From positions 248,001 to 312,000 of the forward strand of contig NZ_JABAIL010000006.1 of assembly GCF_012641475.1 (NCBI RefSeq): DNA of 64,000 bases, written 5' to 3'. Of the stretch, positions 48,156 to 57,173 are shown one piece after another. How positions within the stretch are numbered: position 1 is the first letter of the stretch; each line of letters begins with the position of its first letter. The position numbers and the translations under genes are program-made. The notes below the pieces were generated by a model. That model worked only from the letters and a program-made list of their open reading frames with translations. It made no database searches and was not told where the DNA came from. Source of the DNA: Flammeovirga agarivorans (GTDB taxonomy: Bacteria; Bacteroidota; Bacteroidia; Cytophagales; Flammeovirgaceae).

Positions 48156-51100
48156 ATGAAATATTTACTTATTATCGGGTTACTTTTTTCGACCCTACAA
48201 TTATCAGCACAGCAGAGACTAAACTTTAATAAAGACTGGAAGTTTAAACTAGACGATCATAGTGGAGCTGAAAAGTTAAACTATAATGATAAAGATTGGA
48301 GAGACTTAAACTTACCTCACGATTGGAGTATTGAAGGAGAGTACGATAAAGACCATCCTATGGGAGGACAGTGTGGCTATCTTCCTGCGGGTATAGGTTG
48401 GTATAGAAAAACAATCAATGTACCAGAAGAATGGAAAGGTAAAGCAGTTCGTATTGCTTTTGATGGTGTTTTTATGAACAGTACAGTATGGGCTAATGGT
48501 AGGAAATTAGGAAATAGACCTTATGGTTGGATTTCATTTGAATATGATATTACAGAAGAGGTAGATCAATCAAATACGATCACATTTGCTGTACGCGTCG
48601 ATAATAATGCTCAGCCTTCAGCAAGATGGTATACAGGGTCGGGTATTTATGCGAACACATGGATTGACATTAAGGAAAAAGTAAATATTCCTACTGATGG
48701 AATTTTTATTAGAACGGAGAAAAATGTCGTTAAAATAGAAACTGAGGTGAAGAACGAAGGCCGAAAAAAGGCAAAAGGTACTTTAACCACAGAAATTGTT
48801 GATCAGAATGGAAAAGTAGTTGCAACTACTACACAAAAATTTGCTCTTGAATCAGAAAATCAAAAGCTTTTAGAACAACAGCTAATCATTGAGAATCCTC
48901 AATTATGGTCTACGTCTACACCGAACTTATATAAGTTAGTATCTAGAATCGATGCGAAGAATATTCATGAGACCTATACTACCCGATTTGGTGTTAGAGA
49001 TGTAGAATGGAAACCAGAAACAGGAGTTTGGATTAATGGTGAAAATGTAAAACTTCAAGGAGTTTGTAACCATCAAGATGCCGGAGCGTTGGGAGCTGCA
49101 GTTCCAGATAAAATACTCCGTTTTCGTTTAGAACAACTCCAAAAAATGGGTGTAAATGCTATACGAACAGCACATAATCCTCAAACTCCACAATTCTATG
49201 ATATGTGTGATGAAATGGGACTAATCGTAATGGATGAAATTTATGATGGATGGCATAAAAAAGCACTAAATGATTATGGAGCACATTTCTTTGATAAATG
49301 GTGGGATAGAGATCTTACGGATTGGATTAAGAGAGATAGAAACCATCCTTCAATAATTATCTATTCGGTGGGTAATGAAACCAGAGGAGATGAAGCGGCA
49401 AAGGCTTTAGTAGAAAGATGTCATGAATTAGATAGCACTAGACCAGTTACTTCAGGACACTCAGGATCTGATTACATGGATGTATTTGGTGTAAATGGAC
49501 ATAGTGAAAGGAAGGGATTCTTTGACCACTTAAAGAAAGATCGCGTATTTATTGGTACAGAAAATACACATACCTTCCAAGTACGTGGATTCTATAGAAC
49601 AAAAACATGGTATAGAGACGGTTACCCAAGTGTGCGTCATCAACCTTATGAATATCCTGATTTAACAGACGAAGAAGTTTTTACTTTTGACTGGACAACT
49701 TCTGCGAATAAAGCCAACTATAAGCAACTATTTAATTCAAGTTATGACAATGCTATGGTACGTCTGACTTCTCGTCAAAATATTGAGCAATTACGCGATA
49801 TGCCTAATTATGCAGGTTCTTTCCGTTGGACTGGTTATGACTATATCGGTGAAGCAACATTTGTACATGGAGGCTGGCCTTTCAAATCCTTTATGGGAGG
49901 AGCAATTGATATGGCCAATTTTGAAAAAGACTTGTATTACCTCTATCAATCACAATGGACAGAAGAACCAATGGTTCATATTCTTCCTCATTGGACACAT
50001 CCATTATTGGAAAAAGGGACTGAGATTCCTGTTTGGGTATATTCAAATTGTGATGAAGTGGAGTTATTCTTTAATGGTCAATCACTTGGTAAACAAAAAC
50101 CAGGATTATCATGGGATAAAATGCAATGCCAATGGATGGTAGGCTATCAAGAAGGTACATTAAAAGCGGTAGGATACAAAAACAATAAAATCGTTTCTGA
50201 AGAAACAATTGCAACGGCAGATCAGCCATCAAAAATTAAACTGTCTATTGATGGTAAACCATTAAGTAATTCAAAAGAGGATATCGTTCAGTTAAGAATT
50301 ACAACTACAGATGACAAAGGGGAATTTTATCCATATGGAGAAAACAGAAACTTCTTTAAAGTTCTTGGTGCTGGGCAAGTAAAAGCATTGGACAATGGTA
50401 GTCCTGTAGATGTAGAAAAACATTATTTAGCTACTGATAGAATTGGGTTTTATGGATTGACAAGAGCTTACATAGAATCTTTAGATGAGACAGGTGACGT
50501 AAATGTTATCGTTGGTGCTATACTTGGTGAAAAGAGATTATGGACATCTAAAAAAGTGAGTATAGACGTCCAAAAGATGACCTTAATAGGAGCTCCGGTT
50601 GATGGTGATTTTACCATTTATTATACTCTTGATGGACAAGAACCGACAACGGCATCTACAAAATATACAACAGCTTTTGACATAGAACTGGGAACCACAG
50701 TGAAGGCATTAGTGCTATTCAATAATACAGAGGTACTTCGTATGTATGAAAGATTTGCAGAGGATGAAGGTTTCGAAATGGACCCTGTTGTAACGGCTGC
50801 AAACCTTGGAGGAGACCAGGCAGAAGATGCCGCCTTTGATCAAGTAACAATCTCTGCTGAAGGAGCTAATTTTAACGGTGATGGCTATATCGATTTCGGA
50901 AAAAATCAAGGGGGCTATATCGAATGGTACCAAGAGAATGACGGAAGCGAAGGCGTATATACCTTAAAAATTAGGTACTCGGCTTCTAAAAAAGACATGC
51001 AAGAACACAAAGTATTATTGACAATCAATGGAGAGAGTCAAGAATTAATACTTCATGCTGTAGACAAATATAGAAGTGATTGGAACGAATATGAAGTGAA

Positions 51101-51188
51101 TGTAACGTTGCAATCAGGAGCAAATACCATTCGTCTTACAACCCTTCATGCTAACGGTTTATGTGTAGACGAACTTAAGGCCATTTAA
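48156..51188 (+). CDS. GH2 family glycosidase with C-terminal chitobiase-like and CBM6/35-like modules
   Basis: 1010 aa from the ATG at 48156; an upstream in-frame ATG at 48102 puts 18 non-signal residues ahead of MKYLLIIGLLF and is disfavoured. Signal peptide ends QLSAQ. The GH2 order is jelly roll, Ig-like and TIM barrel, with HDWSIEGEYDKDHPMGGQ near the N-terminus. Acid/base E408 (SVGNETRG) and probable nucleophile E469 (IGTENTHTF). Further modules: Ig/DUF4982-like, a chitobiase C-terminal-like segment (IYYTLDGQEPT), and a C-terminal jelly roll ending LHANGLCVDELKAI, probably carbohydrate-binding. It is a different GH2 subfamily from the LacZ-type at 25817. Probably a beta-galactosidase on sulfated or longer oligosaccharides. 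It precedes the two GH82 genes. Confidence 0.88.
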   Translation: MKYLLIIGLLFSTLQLSAQQRLNFNKDWKFKLDDHSGAEKLNYNDKDWRDLNLPHDWSIEGEYDKDHPMGGQCGYLPAGIGWYRKTINVPEEWKGKAVRIAFDGVFMNSTVWANGRKLGNRPYGWISFEYDITEEVDQSNTITFAVRVDNNAQPSARWYTGSGIYANTWIDIKEKVNIPTDGIFIRTEKNVVKIETEVKNEGRKKAKGTLTTEIVDQNGKVVATTTQKFALESENQKLLEQQLIIENPQLWSTSTPNLYKLVSRIDAKNIHETYTTRFGVRDVEWKPETGVWINGENVKLQGVCNHQDAGALGAAVPDKILRFRLEQLQKMGVNAIRTAHNPQTPQFYDMCDEMGLIVMDEIYDGWHKKALNDYGAHFFDKWWDRDLTDWIKRDRNHPSIIIYSVGNETRGDEAAKALVERCHELDSTRPVTSGHSGSDYMDVFGVNGHSERKGFFDHLKKDRVFIGTENTHTFQVRGFYRTKTWYRDGYPSVRHQPYEYPDLTDEEVFTFDWTTSANKANYKQLFNSSYDNAMVRLTSRQNIEQLRDMPNYAGSFRWTGYDYIGEATFVHGGWPFKSFMGGAIDMANFEKDLYYLYQSQWTEEPMVHILPHWTHPLLEKGTEIPVWVYSNCDEVELFFNGQSLGKQKPGLSWDKMQCQWMVGYQEGTLKAVGYKNNKIVSEETIATADQPSKIKLSIDGKPLSNSKEDIVQLRITTTDDKGEFYPYGENRNFFKVLGAGQVKALDNGSPVDVEKHYLATDRIGFYGLTRAYIESLDETGDVNVIVGAILGEKRLWTSKKVSIDVQKMTLIGAPVDGDFTIYYTLDGQEPTTASTKYTTAFDIELGTTVKALVLFNNTEVLRMYERFAEDEGFEMDPVVTAANLGGDQAEDAAFDQVTISAEGANFNGDGYIDFGKNQGGYIEWYQENDGSEGVYTLKIRYSASKKDMQEHKVLLTINGESQELILHAVDKYRSDWNEYEVNVTLQSGANTIRLTTLHANGLCVDELKAI

Positions 51189-51205
51189 TTTTTAAACTTA
51201 TTACG

Positions 51206-51238
51206 TTGAATTGAATCACTTTTCGTTGCTCAATTCAA
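51206..51238 (+). terminator. Stem-loop after GH2
   Basis: TTGAATTGA (51206-51214) pairs with TCAATTCAA (51230-51238). It is AT-rich and lacks a T-run, so it is a weak terminator or a processing site before the GH82 gene. Confidence 0.35.
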
Positions 51239-51262
51239 TGAAATCCAATAAATTTTCGTGAA

Positions 51263-52507
51263 ATGAAAAAACTTATCGTAACATTAGGTGCTTTATTGGT
51301 AAGCGCTAGTATGACTTATGCTCAAAAAGAGAGCGATTTTTACAAAGACAAAATCAAGCAAGTGTCTAAAACTGTTGACCTAGTGAAAGACTATAAGGTA
51401 AACAACAAAGACAATCAAGATGATAGTGACAAACTTCAGAAAGCGATTGATGACATGACCTCTTTAAAAAATGGAGGGCGTATCAACATCGGTGCTGGAA
51501 CATATTATTTTGGTAGTATTGAGGTAAAATCAAATGTACATATTGTGATTTCAAAAGATGCCTTGATCTATCCTGTAGCTCCGGAAAAGAAAAACAAAAA
51601 CTACGGCATTTTTGATTTCGGAACGAATGGTAATTATGTAGAAAACCTTAGTGTAAGAGGGGATAAAGGCCAATATACTGTAGATGTTAGTAAAGCAGAA
51701 AATAAGAGAGTAAGGGTATTTAGCATGAACAATGCCCATAACTTTTTAATTGCGGATATGAACTGTATTGATGACAACTCAAGGTTCTCGTCTATTACTA
51801 TGGGCTATGCAAAGTACAATGGTAAATATGTGATGTCTGACAATGGTGTGGTTAAAAATTGTAGAATAGAAAAAGCACACTATGGTTATGGGTTAGTACA
51901 ATCACAAGCCTTAAAAAATGTATTCTTCAAAGATCTTTGGGGCGATGGTGGTGTAACGCTTCGTTTAGAAACTGGCTTAAAGAAAATGAACAATGCCCAA
52001 ACTGGCGGTAATCATGACATCTATGCGAAGAATATATATTGCCAAAATGGAAATGCCAGTGTGATGATCTCTCCACATGCGATTAAAAATGGACATGTAG
52101 AAGTAGACGGAGTCGAAGCCGTAAACACTGGATTTGCAGTAAGGATTGACAAAGGATATGCGAGCAAAGACCAGAAAAAGCTAAACCTTAAGCCAGGTTA
52201 TTATGCCAATACTTCAATCGTTAAAAATGTAAAGGCCACTTATGGCGATAATGCACAAGTAAAGCCTAAGCACTTTAAATACATTACTTGTTATGCAAAA
52301 CCATTAATCCATTCAAAACCTCACCCAGACGGTGAGAGTTATCCAGCACCTTCTGTTGCAGCTATTCTTTACAGAGCAGATGGAAATGCAGATAATGCCA
52401 ATGGTTATTACAAAGTAGAAATTTCTAATGTAGAAGCCATCGGTTTCCCTTACCAAAAGAAAGCAGTCATCAATGAAAGTGATGAAGTAGTTAACTGCGA
52501 ACAGTAA
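51263..52507 (+). CDS. GH82 iota-carrageenase family protein (no T9SS domain)
   Basis: 414 aa. Signal peptide 1-20 (ends MTYA). A right-handed beta-helix. Compared with Alteromonas fortis CgiA (recalled), conserved blocks are DDSDKLQKAIDD, GGRINIGAGTYYF, VKSNVHIVI, YGYGLVQ, GGVTLRLETG and SPHAIKNG. Gln213, Glu236 and His272 line up with CgiA Gln222, Glu245 and His281 with identical spacing (23 and 36 residues). The catalytic base Asp247 is replaced by Gly238. There is no sorting domain, so the protein is probably periplasmic, acting on imported oligosaccharides. Its twin at 52675 has a T9SS domain. Family call is firm; activity is uncertain because of the missing Asp. Confidence 0.85.
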   Translation: MKKLIVTLGALLVSASMTYAQKESDFYKDKIKQVSKTVDLVKDYKVNNKDNQDDSDKLQKAIDDMTSLKNGGRINIGAGTYYFGSIEVKSNVHIVISKDALIYPVAPEKKNKNYGIFDFGTNGNYVENLSVRGDKGQYTVDVSKAENKRVRVFSMNNAHNFLIADMNCIDDNSRFSSITMGYAKYNGKYVMSDNGVVKNCRIEKAHYGYGLVQSQALKNVFFKDLWGDGGVTLRLETGLKKMNNAQTGGNHDIYAKNIYCQNGNASVMISPHAIKNGHVEVDGVEAVNTGFAVRIDKGYASKDQKKLNLKPGYYANTSIVKNVKATYGDNAQVKPKHFKYITCYAKPLIHSKPHPDGESYPAPSVAAILYRADGNADNANGYYKVEISNVEAIGFPYQKKAVINESDEVVNCEQ

Positions 52508-52530
52508 TCAGAATTAGATAAATATAGAAG

Positions 52531-52561
52531 AATCACCTCTTGTAAAAAGGGGGTGATTTTT
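52531..52561 (+). terminator. Terminator between the two GH82 genes
   Basis: AATCACC (52531-52537) pairs with GGTGATT (52552-52558), followed by TTT. Confidence 0.6.
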
Positions 52562-52674
52562 CATCACATCCAAGCATTTGTGGTAGGCAATCAAGCACTA
52601 AAAAAAGTGTCGGAATGATTGCCCTTGGAAGCATATGCACTATAAACAATTACTTACCTTAAATTTTAAATGAA

Positions 52675-54198
52675 ATGAAACGAATTTTACTTACAACATG
52701 TGTAGTCTTATTCTCATGGGCGACACTTTCTGCACAAAACGAAAGCGACTTCTATACTGAAAAACTCAACACTGTAGATCGAACAGTAGACCTTGTAGTG
52801 GATTACAACGTAGACAACACAGACACCGGAGATGATAGTGAAAAACTACAACAAGCTATCGATGATTTAACGGTACTAGAAAATGGAGGAAGAATTAATA
52901 TTCCTGGTGGAGAATATTTCTTAAAGGACATTCAGATAAAGTCTAATATCCACATTGTCATCCACAAGAATGCAACGATATACCCAACTGATCCAGGTGA
53001 CGATAAAAACTTCGGAATTTTTAATATCGGGAAGGATGGAGAATATACCGAGAATGTGAGTATACGTGGTAAAAGTGGTCAATATACCATTGATGTTAGT
53101 ACTTCAAGAAATACCAATGTAAGGGTATTCTCATTATTTAATACTCAGAATTTTTTACTGTCTGATGCAAGTGTGATAGATGACAATACTAAATTTTCTG
53201 CAATCATGATGGGCTATTCAGAATACAATGGCGAGTATGTGATGTCTGAAAACGGTGTGGTAAGAAATTGTAGAATAGAAAAAGCACATTATGGCTATGG
53301 GCTAGTGCAATCTCAAGCATTAAGACATGTATTCTTTAAAGATATTTGGGGTGACGGTGGTGTAACTTTACGTCTTGAAACGGGCTTAAATAAAATGAAT
53401 GAGTTACAAATTGGTGGTAACCATGATATATACGCTAACAATGTGTACTGTGAAAATGGAAATGCCAGTGTGATGATCTCTCCACATGCGATTAAAAATG
53501 GACATGTTGAGATTGATGGAGTAGAAGCTGTAAATACAGGATTTGCTGTACGAATTGATAAAGGGTATGTTACCAAAGAGCAAGATTCTTTAGGAATTAC
53601 ACCGGGTTATTATGCAAACACATGTATTGTAAAGAATGTAAAAGGAACTTATGGAACTACTGCTCAAGTGAAATCAAAACATTTTGGTTACTTACCTTGT
53701 CAGGAGAGAGAGCTAATTGGAACAGAATACAATAAAGATGGTGAGAGTTACCCTGCTCCAGCAGTTGCTGCAGTATTGTACCGTGGAGGTAATGGCAATA
53801 ATGCTGAGGGGTATTATACCGTAGATATTTCGTCAGTAGAAGCCATTGATTTCAAATATCAGGAAGCGATTATTGTCGAGGAAACTTGGATTGATGACTG
53901 TTCTCAAGTACCTGTTGATCCAACTAATCCTCCCGTTGATGGTGAGCCAACATCAAAAGAAGATCTATTGAATTTAGGTTATCAAGTTTATCCAAACCCA
54001 AGTGATGGAGTTTTCAATGTGAAAGGAACTACCATTAATGATGCTTCTACTATTGTGATTTATAATCTACAAGGGCAAGAAGTAACACCTGTTTTACTCA
54101 GAAGATTCCAACGTATTAAAGTGGATATAACAGCTTATCCTTCTGGATTATATATGGTTAATGTAGATGGAAATAGTTTTAGAATATTGAAAAATTAA
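52675..54198 (+). CDS. GH82 iota-carrageenase family protein with T9SS type A domain
   Basis: 507 aa. Signal peptide 1-20 (ends TLSA). The beta-helix is very similar to the preceding gene. Aligned residues are Gln212, Glu235 and His271; the Asp247-equivalent is Gly237. After a short Pro/Asp linker (PVDPTNPPVDGEP), residues about 436-507 are a T9SS type A sorting domain (YPNPSDGVFNVKG, PSGLYMVNVDG). It should be released or anchored at the cell surface, the counterpart of the GH16-T9SS enzyme at 3231. Likely role: surface cleavage or binding of iota-type carrageenan. A second start codon lies five bases upstream out of frame; the ATG at 52675 gives the signal peptide. Confidence 0.87.
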   Translation: MKRILLTTCVVLFSWATLSAQNESDFYTEKLNTVDRTVDLVVDYNVDNTDTGDDSEKLQQAIDDLTVLENGGRINIPGGEYFLKDIQIKSNIHIVIHKNATIYPTDPGDDKNFGIFNIGKDGEYTENVSIRGKSGQYTIDVSTSRNTNVRVFSLFNTQNFLLSDASVIDDNTKFSAIMMGYSEYNGEYVMSENGVVRNCRIEKAHYGYGLVQSQALRHVFFKDIWGDGGVTLRLETGLNKMNELQIGGNHDIYANNVYCENGNASVMISPHAIKNGHVEIDGVEAVNTGFAVRIDKGYVTKEQDSLGITPGYYANTCIVKNVKGTYGTTAQVKSKHFGYLPCQERELIGTEYNKDGESYPAPAVAAVLYRGGNGNNAEGYYTVDISSVEAIDFKYQEAIIVEETWIDDCSQVPVDPTNPPVDGEPTSKEDLLNLGYQVYPNPSDGVFNVKGTTINDASTIVIYNLQGQEVTPVLLRRFQRIKVDITAYPSGLYMVNVDGNSFRILKN

Positions 54199-54215
54199 AA
54201 ATCCATTGATCGAAT

Positions 54216-54258
54216 AAAAAAGGCCATACATTATATTTTATAGTGTATGGCCTTTTTT
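54216..54258. terminator. Strong bidirectional terminator
   Basis: A 15-bp perfect stem from 54216-54230 (with GGCCATACA) to 54244-54258 (with TGTATGGCC), flanked by A6 and T6. It lies between convergent GH82-T9SS (+) and SGNH esterase (-) genes. Confidence 0.93.
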
Positions 54259-54277
54259 GTTAGACAACCATCTATGA

Positions 54278-55138
54278 TTAATAATGACTATTCTGAATTA
54301 ATATATCACCAAAGGCAGTTCCTAGTTTTTTCTGGCCTTGTGTATTGTAATGTACATTGTCACCTCTCTTAGGGAAATCATCCCAATCTTTATTCATAGA
54401 TGTATTTATCATAAAAATATTTTGATCATTCTGCGCAATATGTGCCATTTGCTGACGAACAACCTCAGTGCCATCAGGAAATTTTGTTCTTGGAGGGCAA
54501 TTGATCTGTCCGAAAATAAAAGGCATTTTCTCATGATTAAATGTCTGTCGATAACTCTTTATCAATAATTGGAAATTCTCTCCATAAGCAGTGGCTGTGG
54601 TTTCCAATCGAGAGTCTTTTTCTCCTTGCATCCAACACATTCCCATAAGCACAGGTGTTTTTCCATCAGACTTAATTCTTTCCAACGTTTTATTGATTGT
54701 TTCTACATGTCTAGAATACAATTTCATTTGTTGTCGTTTATCGTCAATTTCTCCAATCTTTGCTTTTTCATAAGACCATTCCGGATTCCAAGCACCATAA
54801 AGTGAAGTACCTCCTTTTGCTTCTTTGATAAAAAAGAACTTACGATCTGGATATTTCTCATGGAGTAAGATACCTGCAAATAGCTCAGGCCCAAAGTTAG
54901 TTTGTCGTTTATCTGCTCTTATATAAGAAAGTGGAACAGGTTGTTTTTCCCCATTAATGATGGAAATATATTTTGAAGCTTCTTCGACTTTTTGTTTGTC
55001 TTCTTGACTTAAACTTTGGTATTGGCCTCTCCCTGCCATATTGGATTGTCCAGCAAATAAAACGATATAGATCTTATCATCCTGACCAAAAGAGAGAAAG
55101 TGTAAAGCAAATAGGGTTGTAAATAATAGAAATCGCAT
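54278..55138 (-). CDS. SGNH/sialate O-acetylesterase-like (CE6/DUF303 type) esterase
   Basis: 286 aa from the ATG at 55138; a GTG at 55165 would extend through the upstream hairpin and is unlikely. Signal peptide ends LSFGQ. The nucleophile motif is FAGQSNMAGRG (Ser32), with CWMQGEKDS and a C-terminal GDNVHYNTQGQ block carrying the Asp/His pair. The family removes O-acetyl groups from sugars. In red algal galactans the natural ester is unclear, so the substrate is unknown. It is downstream of a minus-strand sulfatase with a hairpin between them. Confidence 0.78.
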   Translation of the reverse strand: MRFLLFTTLFALHFLSFGQDDKIYIVLFAGQSNMAGRGQYQSLSQEDKQKVEEASKYISIINGEKQPVPLSYIRADKRQTNFGPELFAGILLHEKYPDRKFFFIKEAKGGTSLYGAWNPEWSYEKAKIGEIDDKRQQMKLYSRHVETINKTLERIKSDGKTPVLMGMCWMQGEKDSRLETTATAYGENFQLLIKSYRQTFNHEKMPFIFGQINCPPRTKFPDGTEVVRQQMAHIAQNDQNIFMINTSMNKDWDDFPKRGDNVHYNTQGQKKLGTAFGDILIQNSHY

Positions 55139-55150
55139 TATTTCATTGTT

Positions 55151-55252
55151 AAAAAAGGGTATCACAAAATACCACTTAGTATGAATGGTTTTAATAGATC
55201 ATTGAGTAATGATCCATAACATCATAACGAAGCATATATTTTATGATACCCT
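55151..55252 (-). terminator. Terminator of minus-strand sulfatase
   Basis: AGGGTATCA plus AAAATA (55156-55171) pairs with TATTTT plus TGATACCCT (55237-55252). On the minus strand a run of T follows (55151-55156). The loop is long (65 nt). Confidence 0.55.
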
Positions 55253-55267
55253 AGAGTAATCATCAAA

Positions 55268-56743
55268 TTATTTAGAATCTTGTTTCCCTTTAAATAGAGG
55301 GAACATTTCGGAGTTAGTTCTAGCAGTCTTCATAATGCCTGCAATTTCTTTTACTACTTCAGGATTCTCTTTACTTACATCAGTAGATTCTTCTGGATCA
55401 TTGACAATATTGTAAAGTTCTATAGAAGAATTTCCATTATTCACTTTGTATCTAACGCCTTTCCAATCGCCTAATCGTACAGCTTGACGACCGCCTTTAA
55501 GGTTTAATTCCCAATAAAGGTATGGGTGCTGTTCTTGTTCTCCTTTACCAATCATTGTTGGATAAAATGAGATGCCGTCCACATCGAAACGATCTCCTTT
55601 TCCTACAATATCTGCGAAAGTGGGTAAGATATCCCAGAATGCAGAAACATGGTCAGTAGTTGATCCAGCTTTAATCTTACCAGGCCACTTAATAATAAAT
55701 GGTGTACGTACTCCACCTTCATATAAATCTCTTTTGATCCCTCTTAGATTTCCACCACTATTAAAGAAAGTAGGGTCGGCTCCACCGGCTTTATGTGGCC
55801 CATTATCACTGGCAAACATAATTATTGTCTCATCAGCAATTCCTAATTCTTCTACTTTAGCAACGATTTGCCCTACATAATTATCTAATCGGTTGATCAT
55901 TGAAGCAAAAGCAGCATGAGGAATTTCTTGTGAACAATACATGTGTTTCTGAATATTTGGACCATAATCAGATGTATATTTATTGTCTACTGTATACGCC
56001 GTTTCTGGATATTTACCCTTGTATTTAGCTAAGATTGAATCTTCTGGAGAGATTAATTCTGCATGAGGTAGAATAAAAGGAACATATGCGAAAAATGTAT
56101 TGTCTTTATTATTCTCGATAAAGTCTAATGTTGCTTCTTGAATAACATCGGGTGCGTAAGTTACCGTATTTGTCCAATCATTACCTTCTAAGAACACTTT
56201 TTGGTCATTATGCCAGATATATTCAGGGTAATATCTATGAGCAGCCGCTTGACATACATACCCAAAGAACTCATCGAATCCTTGTTTATTAGGGTCACCT
56301 TCATGATTTACAAAACCAAGTCCCCATTTACCAAAGGCACCAGTAACATATCCTTCTTCTTTTAATAGTTCGGCAATCGTAAACGAAGCTGCAGGTAATG
56401 AAACTTGGCCTTCCCCTTCAATTTCTTTGTTACCACGAATAGGAGTGTGCCCTGTATGTTGTCCTGTCATTAAAGATGATCGGGAAGGAGCACAAACTGC
56501 AGAACCGCAATAGTGTTGTGTAAACTTTAAACCAGATTCTGCTAATGCATCAATGTTGGGAGTAGTAAATTTTGTTTGACCATAACTACTTAAATCTCCA
56601 TACCCTAAATCATCTGCAAGGATATATATGATGTTTGGTTTCTTTTCTTGTTGTGCTGTTGATTTACTTTTAGATGAAGAGGCACACCCTACACTAAGTA
56701 TCAACAGTACAAATGAATACAAGTAATTTCTTATGTTCTTCAT
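55268..56743 (-). CDS. Family S1 sulfatase (arylsulfatase A-like), lipoprotein
   Basis: 491 aa. Lipobox LILSVGC (Cys20), then a Ser/Lys linker. YILADDLGYGDLSSYG starts the fold. The formylglycine motif is C84-A-P-S-R. GKWGLGFVNHEG replaces the usual KWHLG, and FASDNGPHKAGG lies later. These fit the GalNAc-6-sulfatase/arylsulfatase A style branch (S1_15/S1_16 group, unverified). Divergent from the sulfatase at 57174. A perfect inverted repeat lies 55-77 nt upstream of its start. Confidence 0.9.
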   Translation of the reverse strand: MKNIRNYLYSFVLLILSVGCASSSKSKSTAQQEKKPNIIYILADDLGYGDLSSYGQTKFTTPNIDALAESGLKFTQHYCGSAVCAPSRSSLMTGQHTGHTPIRGNKEIEGEGQVSLPAASFTIAELLKEEGYVTGAFGKWGLGFVNHEGDPNKQGFDEFFGYVCQAAAHRYYPEYIWHNDQKVFLEGNDWTNTVTYAPDVIQEATLDFIENNKDNTFFAYVPFILPHAELISPEDSILAKYKGKYPETAYTVDNKYTSDYGPNIQKHMYCSQEIPHAAFASMINRLDNYVGQIVAKVEELGIADETIIMFASDNGPHKAGGADPTFFNSGGNLRGIKRDLYEGGVRTPFIIKWPGKIKAGSTTDHVSAFWDILPTFADIVGKGDRFDVDGISFYPTMIGKGEQEQHPYLYWELNLKGGRQAVRLGDWKGVRYKVNNGNSSIELYNIVNDPEESTDVSKENPEVVKEIAGIMKTARTNSEMFPLFKGKQDSK

Positions 56744-57173
56744 TTCTCTACTTATTGAATATTGAACGTTGCTTTTAAATAATCCGTGTGAAAGAATTTA
56801 CCTCTGTTTGAAAGAGGTAATGTAAATAAAAAACACCTAGAGTTAAAAGCTGTATGTTATGGTTAGCTAAATGTATGCGATAGTTCATCTGAATTTGAAG
56901 GTACAATTTTTTTCAAATTTATGGTCAAAAATCAACCTTTTAACCTCTATTTGAATCGAAAATTTCATAGTGAAATAAAAAGATAGAAGGGTGTGTCTTA
57001 CCATAAAGTTAATTACTGATGAATACAAAAATAGATAGGTAAGTTGTTGTAAATGAATTGACTGTACGCAGAGATACAACTTAAAAATACGGAGAGACAA
57101 ACGAGTGAAAATCACTTCTGATATTGCTTTTACGTACGATTATGAGCTATATATGTTATAATTTTTTATAAGT
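56744..57173. promoter_or_regulatory. Divergent sulfatase intergenic region (430 bp)
   Basis: Non-coding. It holds a perfect inverted repeat TTACCTCT (56798-56805) / AGAGGTAA (56813-56820), loop 7 nt, placed 55-77 nt before the minus-strand sulfatase start. TTTACGT occurs at 57129-57135, 39 nt before the plus-strand sulfatase. The 76-codon antisense reading at 56885-57115 has AT-driven composition and is not called. Confidence 0.45.

Noticed and set aside
56885-57115. 76-codon minus-strand reading between divergent sulfatases
   Set aside because: No start context, low-complexity hydrophobic composition and no recognised domain.
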